Shown piece after piece: positions 58,908 to 64,000 of a stretch of 64,000 nucleotides of DNA. Each line of letters begins with the position of its first letter. Position 1 is the stretch's first letter. A program made the position numbers and the translations under genes. The stretch spans positions 54,483,712 through 54,547,711 of the forward strand of contig CM070576.1 in NCBI GenBank assembly GCA_036346355.1, written 5' to 3'. The stretch comes from Rhipidocladum racemiflorum. Its lineage: Eukaryota; Streptophyta; Magnoliopsida; Poales; Poaceae. Under the pieces are notes generated by a model. It made no database searches. It saw only the letters and a program-made list of their open reading frames with translations, and was not told the DNA's origin.

Positions 58908-61900
58908 ATGTTCGGCCGCTTTCCCGTTGGCCTCTGCCGGTCTCGCGGTCTTCTGCGGGGTAGTGGCCGCCGCGTCATATCCGCCATGGCCGGTGGCGGC
59001 GGCGGGGAAGAGGGACAGCTCGGAGAGTTCCTCGAGTACATGGACCGGCTCCGTAACTACGAGCGCTCCGGTGTGCCGTGCGGGGCCGGGACCGACTCCG
59101 ACGACGGCTTCGACCTCGGCCGCGTGCGTCGCCTCCTCCGCCGCCTGGGCGACCCCCATACCCATTTTCCGGTGAGGTCCCACCATCACCTCGGCCCTCT
59201 TTAACATCAAAACCATACAGATTGCAACGCAACTCATGAAGTAAAGCGATTAGCAAAACCGTACATTGGGGTGTTTTTAGTACATAGCCTGTTAGACCTA
59301 TCATTCAAGATGGAAGATATTTTTTAATCTTCATGGAGACTGATGAATTTTAGGATGAAGCTGGGTGTTTGTCTTTGCAGGCTGTACATATTGCCGGCAC
59401 CAAGGGGAAAGGTTCAACTGCTGCATTCCTATCCAATATCATGAGGGAGCAAGGCTACAATGTGGGTTGCTATACCAGGTATCCTACCACATCACCGTGC
59501 TTGATTTATCAGTTGGTAGCCTTTACACAAAACTGTCCTGTTACTTGACACAATAGAGGATGTTGAGAGACTATCTTAACTATTACAAGAATGAGTTGGT
59601 GGTGATGTTGAGTCTGCCAGGCCGTTCTTGGGCCAGAACAGTAGGGGCCCAATGTTCAGTATGTGAGGAATTCTGTAGTTATTTGTTGTTTGTCTAGCCT
59701 TATTTGCATTTCATTGTATTCCCTTGTTCAGTGATTCTTCAGATCTCAAATAAGTGATAGCTCAAGTTTTAAATTCTCGTTTTTTTGTTTTTAAGAGTTT
59801 AGAACTTGTGGTGTCATCATCTATTTGGGATCCGTTGCAACGCACGGGCACTTTACTAGTAATATTTTGATGTATCGCTTTCTTGGATGATGAGTTATGG
59901 TGTCAAAAATTTTATTTGCTGCGTGTAGGTTGTGGAATTAAAATTATTGAGTTCGGTTGATTTTTTCCAAGTATCATTCTGGGTCGAGAAATTCTATAAC
60001 ACTGCTTTCTATGCAGCCCACATCTTTTAACGATTCGGGAACGCATTTCTGTTGGAAAATGTGGAGGCCCTGTTTCTGTTGGATTGTTGAGGGATCTTTT
60101 CGATAAGGCCAAGGAAGTTATTGATCAATCGGTAGAATCAGAAAATGGAACCCTCACACACTTTGAGGTAGTTTTGTTTTTTAATTGCAAAGTTAGTATT
60201 TTTGCTTGCCAAACTGATGCGAATTTCTTACATTTTTTTCTGTTCGCAAATGAGTGCCTACAATTTCAATATACATGAAAATAATATCCTTGCAAATCTG
60301 ATGGTTGCTTTCTGCCTTAGAAAATATGGATAATGAATGCAAGATGGAATCGACAAACTCTCATAACTGCTTCCATAGAGCATGTTTTCTCCTTCATTAG
60401 TTTGCATCGCATCTGATTGCACTTAACCTTGTAGGCGGTATTTCCATTTTTTCATTTCTAAATCCAGTAGGTCATCTGATTTTTGTGTGCATATTGGCAA
60501 TAACATTACAGCCCAATAATAAAAGCTGCAGCTTTGCTCTAGATCGAACTTATTTGCAATCATCTCCTGCTAGTAAAGGAAAAAATGATGGCTTCTGTGA
60601 CAAGGAAAAAACTGCGATATGATTTCACTTTCTGATCTTTTTAGCTGTCCTGATACTGCCATACTGCATCAGCATTACTTCTGTGTGTTAACATCTGGTA
60701 GCAATTCATCTTCAGTTGATAATATATGGTGTTTATGCAATAACTAAGTTCTTACTCAACATAATTAATTGGCACTCATCGTGCATAACTGCATATACAA
60801 GCACATTTGAATACTATAGGCATTAGTATGCTCATATTTCGCTTCCAGTGATCATGAATCTAAAAATCAGTTACATGATTTTGCAGGTTTTTACCGCTCT
60901 CTCATTTCTCCTATTCTCGCGAGAAAATGTTGACATTGCTATCGTTGAAGTAAGCTGCCTAACATTTTGTTAGATAGCGCTGCTACTGTCTTTGTAATCT
61001 TTCATGGTTTTTGAGTTCACGTTTATAGCACATACTATGACTACATAGTGCCTCATTTATCTATCGATTGCCTAGGCCGGCCTTGGTGGAGCTAGAGACG
61101 CCACAAATGTCATACAAAGTACTGAACTGGCTGCATCTATCATAACAACAGTTGGGAAGGAACATTTGGCTGCTTTAGGTGGTTCCCTTCAAGGCATAGC
61201 AGTGGCAAAGTCTGGAATCATCAAACAAGGGCAACCAGTTATGTTTCTCTCTCATCTTTGTTCCTTTTCATGTTCATCAAGATGTAGTTTGCTCTTGATT
61301 ATGGTTCGAGCTTCTAGTTCAATTGAGTTTATTATGTAGTGCCCTTTTCTCTTAAAAGAAAGGTTGATATGACATAATGTGTTTCTGTTCCATCTCCATG
61401 CTAGTTCTCTAGTTGTTACAACTTACAAAGCTATTTTACTGGGCATCATCTTGAGTTTATTATATTCAGGGGCATTCCAGTGTTGCCTTGGTTTTAGTAT
61501 TGGAGTTTGTAACCCGAATATCAAACATTTTGCAGGTTGTCATTGGTGGTCCGTTTTTGATGGATATTGAGCAAATTATTCGGGATAGAGCATTCTTGAC
61601 ACAATCTCCCATCATATCTGCTTGTGATCCTGGTGTCAAGAGCATCACAAGATGCATTGGTTGGGATAATGGAAAACCTTATCAACGTTGTGAAATTATC
61701 ATCAAAATTTCAAATGATATGCCATTGGTATAATTCCATCGCCAAACTTACCTGTTTCATCTGAAATTAATAGTAGAGTGAAGCTTCTCCCTTTTCTTTT
61801 CAACTCGTTCATGACTAGCGCAAGTTTATATTTTGCAGTTTATTGAATTGCATGATGTAAAACTTCAGCTGCTGGGAGACCATCAGCGTCAGAACGCGGT

Positions 61901-63063
61901 TACGGCTTGTTGCACAGCTCTCTGTCTCCGTGAGCTAGGTAATAACATATCATGCCAATTCAAATTGTTTGGTGATGGTCCATGTCCATCCAGTTTCATC
62001 GAAGTAAAGTCACTCCAGCATTGATGGGGTGTTTGTTTTTATTCTTTACTGTGTGGTTGCTTTTGAATGGGACTATAATATTGAGGGCTGAATGTTTGTT
62101 ACTGCCTTTTCTTTTCTTTTCTAATTTTCTCCACCTTATCACCCATTGAATTATTCCATGCCTGATTTATTTTTCCTAATATCCCATGCCTTTGGGAAGT
62201 TAAGGATGGGACATTTCAGATGCATGTATCCAAGCCGGGTTAGAGAAGACACAGCTGCCCGGAAGAAGCCAGTTTCTTACACAAGAGGAGGCTTCAGTCC
62301 TTGGGCTTGATGGAGCATCCACCATACTTATTGATGGAGGTTTTCACGATAACCTAACCTGTAATGTTTTATTTTCCCTTAATGTTGCTTATTGCCATCA
62401 GCTGATTGTTTTCAAACATCTTCCAGCCCATACCGAGGCATCTGCAAAGGCCTTATCGGACGTGGTAAAAACTGTCAAGCCAGAAGGGCCTCTGGCTCTT
62501 GTTATTGGAATGGCTAATGACAAAGAGCATCTCGCGTTTGCGGAGCAGCTTCTCTCAGGCAAAGATTTGTCCCTTTCTAAACATTTGAAATCTACATGCG
62601 TTGGTTCGGTTGGCTCATGTTCCAGTGTTTAAACCGAAGAACGTGAACGTGAAAGTCTTTTTTTGCAGGCACAAGGCCGGATGTTGTGCTTCTGACCGAG
62701 GCTAGCATTGCTGGGGGGAAATCCCGTTCTATGCCAGCTTCATCGCTGAAAGAGATATGGACAGCTGCTGCACACGATCAGGGCATGGACTACGTGGATG
62801 TAGGAACGATCACCGGCGGCGAAACTCCGGCGTGCATCAACCATCCGGCTGGGTCACCGAGTTGTGGGCAGCCCACGCTGATCGGGTGTCAAGCCGCGCC
62901 ATTTTCTTGCGATCTGATCAAGGCTGCTTCGCAGCTGGTTCGAAGGCGAGCAGGCGGCGCTCCCGGCCTGGTCTGCGTGACCGGCTCACTGCATATCGTT
63001 TCGTCGGTGCTACGGCAGCTTGGGCGGCAGCTGCACCCACAGGTGCGTCCATGGTCGAAATAA
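58908..63063 (+). CDS. DHFS: Dihydrofolate synthetase (dihydrofolate synthase, DFA type), ten exons
   Basis: Exons: 58908-59171, 59381-59478, 60017-60167, 60887-60949, 61076-61237, 61536-61727, 61839-61938, 62220-62339, 62427-62558 and 62669-63063. These join in frame to 558 residues. The enzyme adds the first glutamate to dihydropteroate with ATP, making dihydrofolate. The P-loop HIAGTKGKGST is at about 91-101, the family block AGLGGARDATNV at 193-204, TVGKEHLAALGGS at about 217-229, and VCVTGSLHIVSSVL is near the end. The first 26 residues are arginine-rich without acids, fitting the mitochondrial import known for plant DHFS; a second ATG follows at codon 27. All introns are GT-AG except intron 9, which needs a GC donor. 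A Helitron sits in intron 2. No stop or frameshift is seen. Confidence 0.9.
59574..59859 (+). mobile_element. Short Helitron, 286 bp, in DHFS intron 2
   Basis: It starts TCTTAACTATTACAAG, ends CGCACGGGCACTTTACTAG, and lies between host A (59573) and T (59860). Copies A and B have the empty site (GGGACTATAATC/ATTTTGATG). The stretch GAGTCTGCCAG to GGGCCAGAACAGTAGG is shared in the same Helitron orientation with 55600-55680, so both insertions belong to one family and this one is a deletion derivative. Confidence 0.92.
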
Positions 63064-63377
63064 GCAGACGTCGTCAGCCAGATTGATGTGCTTAGCTTCC
63101 ATCAGATTGAACTGTGTTGTTACCTAGAGCAAGCAGCTGATCGATGGATCCATGTCTACTGCTCTTCCCGATCGAGATCGGTCTCTTGGAATGGAACTCG
63201 ATTAGCATGTGACAGATACGTCAGAACGTGCGTGGGCTGCGAAAAGGCACAGGCGTTTCCGCGTTTGCGACACCACGGTGCGTGGTGGTACGCTGGTACT
63301 GGTCGCGGCCCATCGTTTTGTGCTAGTACTGTTGGAATCTTGCTATGGCAGATTGTCCGTGCCGTCTAAATCTCTAC

Positions 63378-63417
<40 letters not shown>

Positions 63418-64000
63418 GATGTATGTATGTATGTACGTTGGTTGGACGTTACAGCCTTGCCGGTGCCCACCGTATTGTGTACTCGTACGTTCTAAACCGA
63501 CGGTTTGTTTTTGGTTTCGTTTCGTTTGGTCTGGTCTGGTGGGCCCACTTTGGAGCCCTTTTTCACACCGCCATTTGAAAATTTTGAATTTTTTTGATGG
63601 TCTTGATGAATCACTAATGTTCCTGTAAAATTTTAGGTGGTGATCAAGCCTAAGGAGCTCTTAGAAATTATGATAGTGCAAAATACTGTAAAATGGTCTC
63701 TCACGGCTAGAAAAAAGGAAAAAGTTCAAAAAGTCACGAAAAAAATTATGTACATTCCCTAACTGGCATAATTCTTTTGGGGCCTTCAAGGGTTTTAATA
63801 AAATAAGGTGCATATTTTGTATTTAATTAAACAGCTTTTAGTTTTAAAATCCAACTATATTGATGAATGTATATAAAACATAACTTGATAACATAAGTCA
63901 TAGAATTATCTTTTTTAGTTGAAACAGAGCATGTACATGCGCTTCATTGACAAAAAATGTACCATATCACATGCATATATATTGCAAAAAAAAATTTTAC
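63064..64000. other. DHFS 3' flank and intergenic sequence
   Basis: The first part is presumably the DHFS 3' UTR. Beyond about 63560 the sequence is AT-rich with no gene or repeat end that I can recognise. Confidence 0.45.
63382..63436. repeat. (CT)n and (ATGT)n microsatellites
   Basis: About 15 CT units (63382-63412) and, after a short gap, about four ATGT units (63419-63436). Confidence 0.9.

Noticed and set aside
1..64000. tRNA, rRNA, known miRNA, organellar or bacterial genes
   Set aside because: None was seen. The TGGTATC-like strings in 17600-18600 are spacer sequence, not tRNA genes.

Overview
The window looks like nuclear DNA of a grass (Poaceae), probably an accessory or gene-poor stretch. 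The reasons are spliced plant genes, very long Tekay/RIRE3-type and SIRE/Maximus-type LTRs, grass-style hAT and Tourist MITEs, and Helitrons ending in a CTAG with the GTTGCAACGCACGGGC stem. No bacterial, organellar or viral gene set is present. Calls are by eye; exon boundaries rest on reading frame and splice consensus.

Region 1 (1-22.5 kb) is nested transposons with no host gene. A minus-strand SIRE-type LTR (pieces from about 1251 to 10700) was cut by a small solo LTR (1618-2238, TSD CTTTT) and by a plus-strand SIRE solo LTR (2562-9984, TSD GAAAG). The latter holds a Tekay-type solo LTR (4747-9251, TSD TTGTT), which holds a hAT element (7036-7943, TSD GTTGTAGC). Then follow a CACTA end, a second long minus-strand Tekay-type solo LTR (11344-15918, TSD TTTAC), the 3' part of another SIRE element with PPT and LTR (16208-20863), a gypsy solo LTR and a hAT MITE. 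The SIRE and Tekay LTRs carry clustered short palindromes.

Region 2 (22.5-41.4 kb) has two plausible host genes: a YqaJ/PD-(D/E)XK exonuclease-like protein (24643-25410) and a two-exon F-box protein of the SKIP14 type (32031-29735, minus). Around them lie a Tourist MITE, a copia pol fragment, and a complete but defective copia element (32891-37502, TSD TTTGG).

Region 3 (41.4-54.9 kb) is a graveyard of gene copies: a GT-1 type trihelix pseudogene with two hAT elements in its introns, a broken Hsp20-like gene with proline-rich repeats, two partial copies of the dihydrofolate synthetase gene in a large inverted repeat (47868-50980), and fragments of a FAR1/MULE-type gene and a CCC1-type cation-chloride cotransporter.

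Region 4 (54.9-64 kb) holds the apparently intact ten-exon dihydrofolate synthetase gene (DHFS/DFA; 58908-63063, plus). Its upstream MITE was invaded by a 2.7-kb Helitron carrying the last four exons of an ALDH22A1 gene, and its second intron by a 286-bp Helitron of the same family. Because the nearby pseudocopies lack the Helitrons, they show the empty sites and give a relative order of events. The most notable candidate system is the inverted DHFS repeat, which could make a hairpin RNA matching the first three exons of the functional gene 8 kb away.
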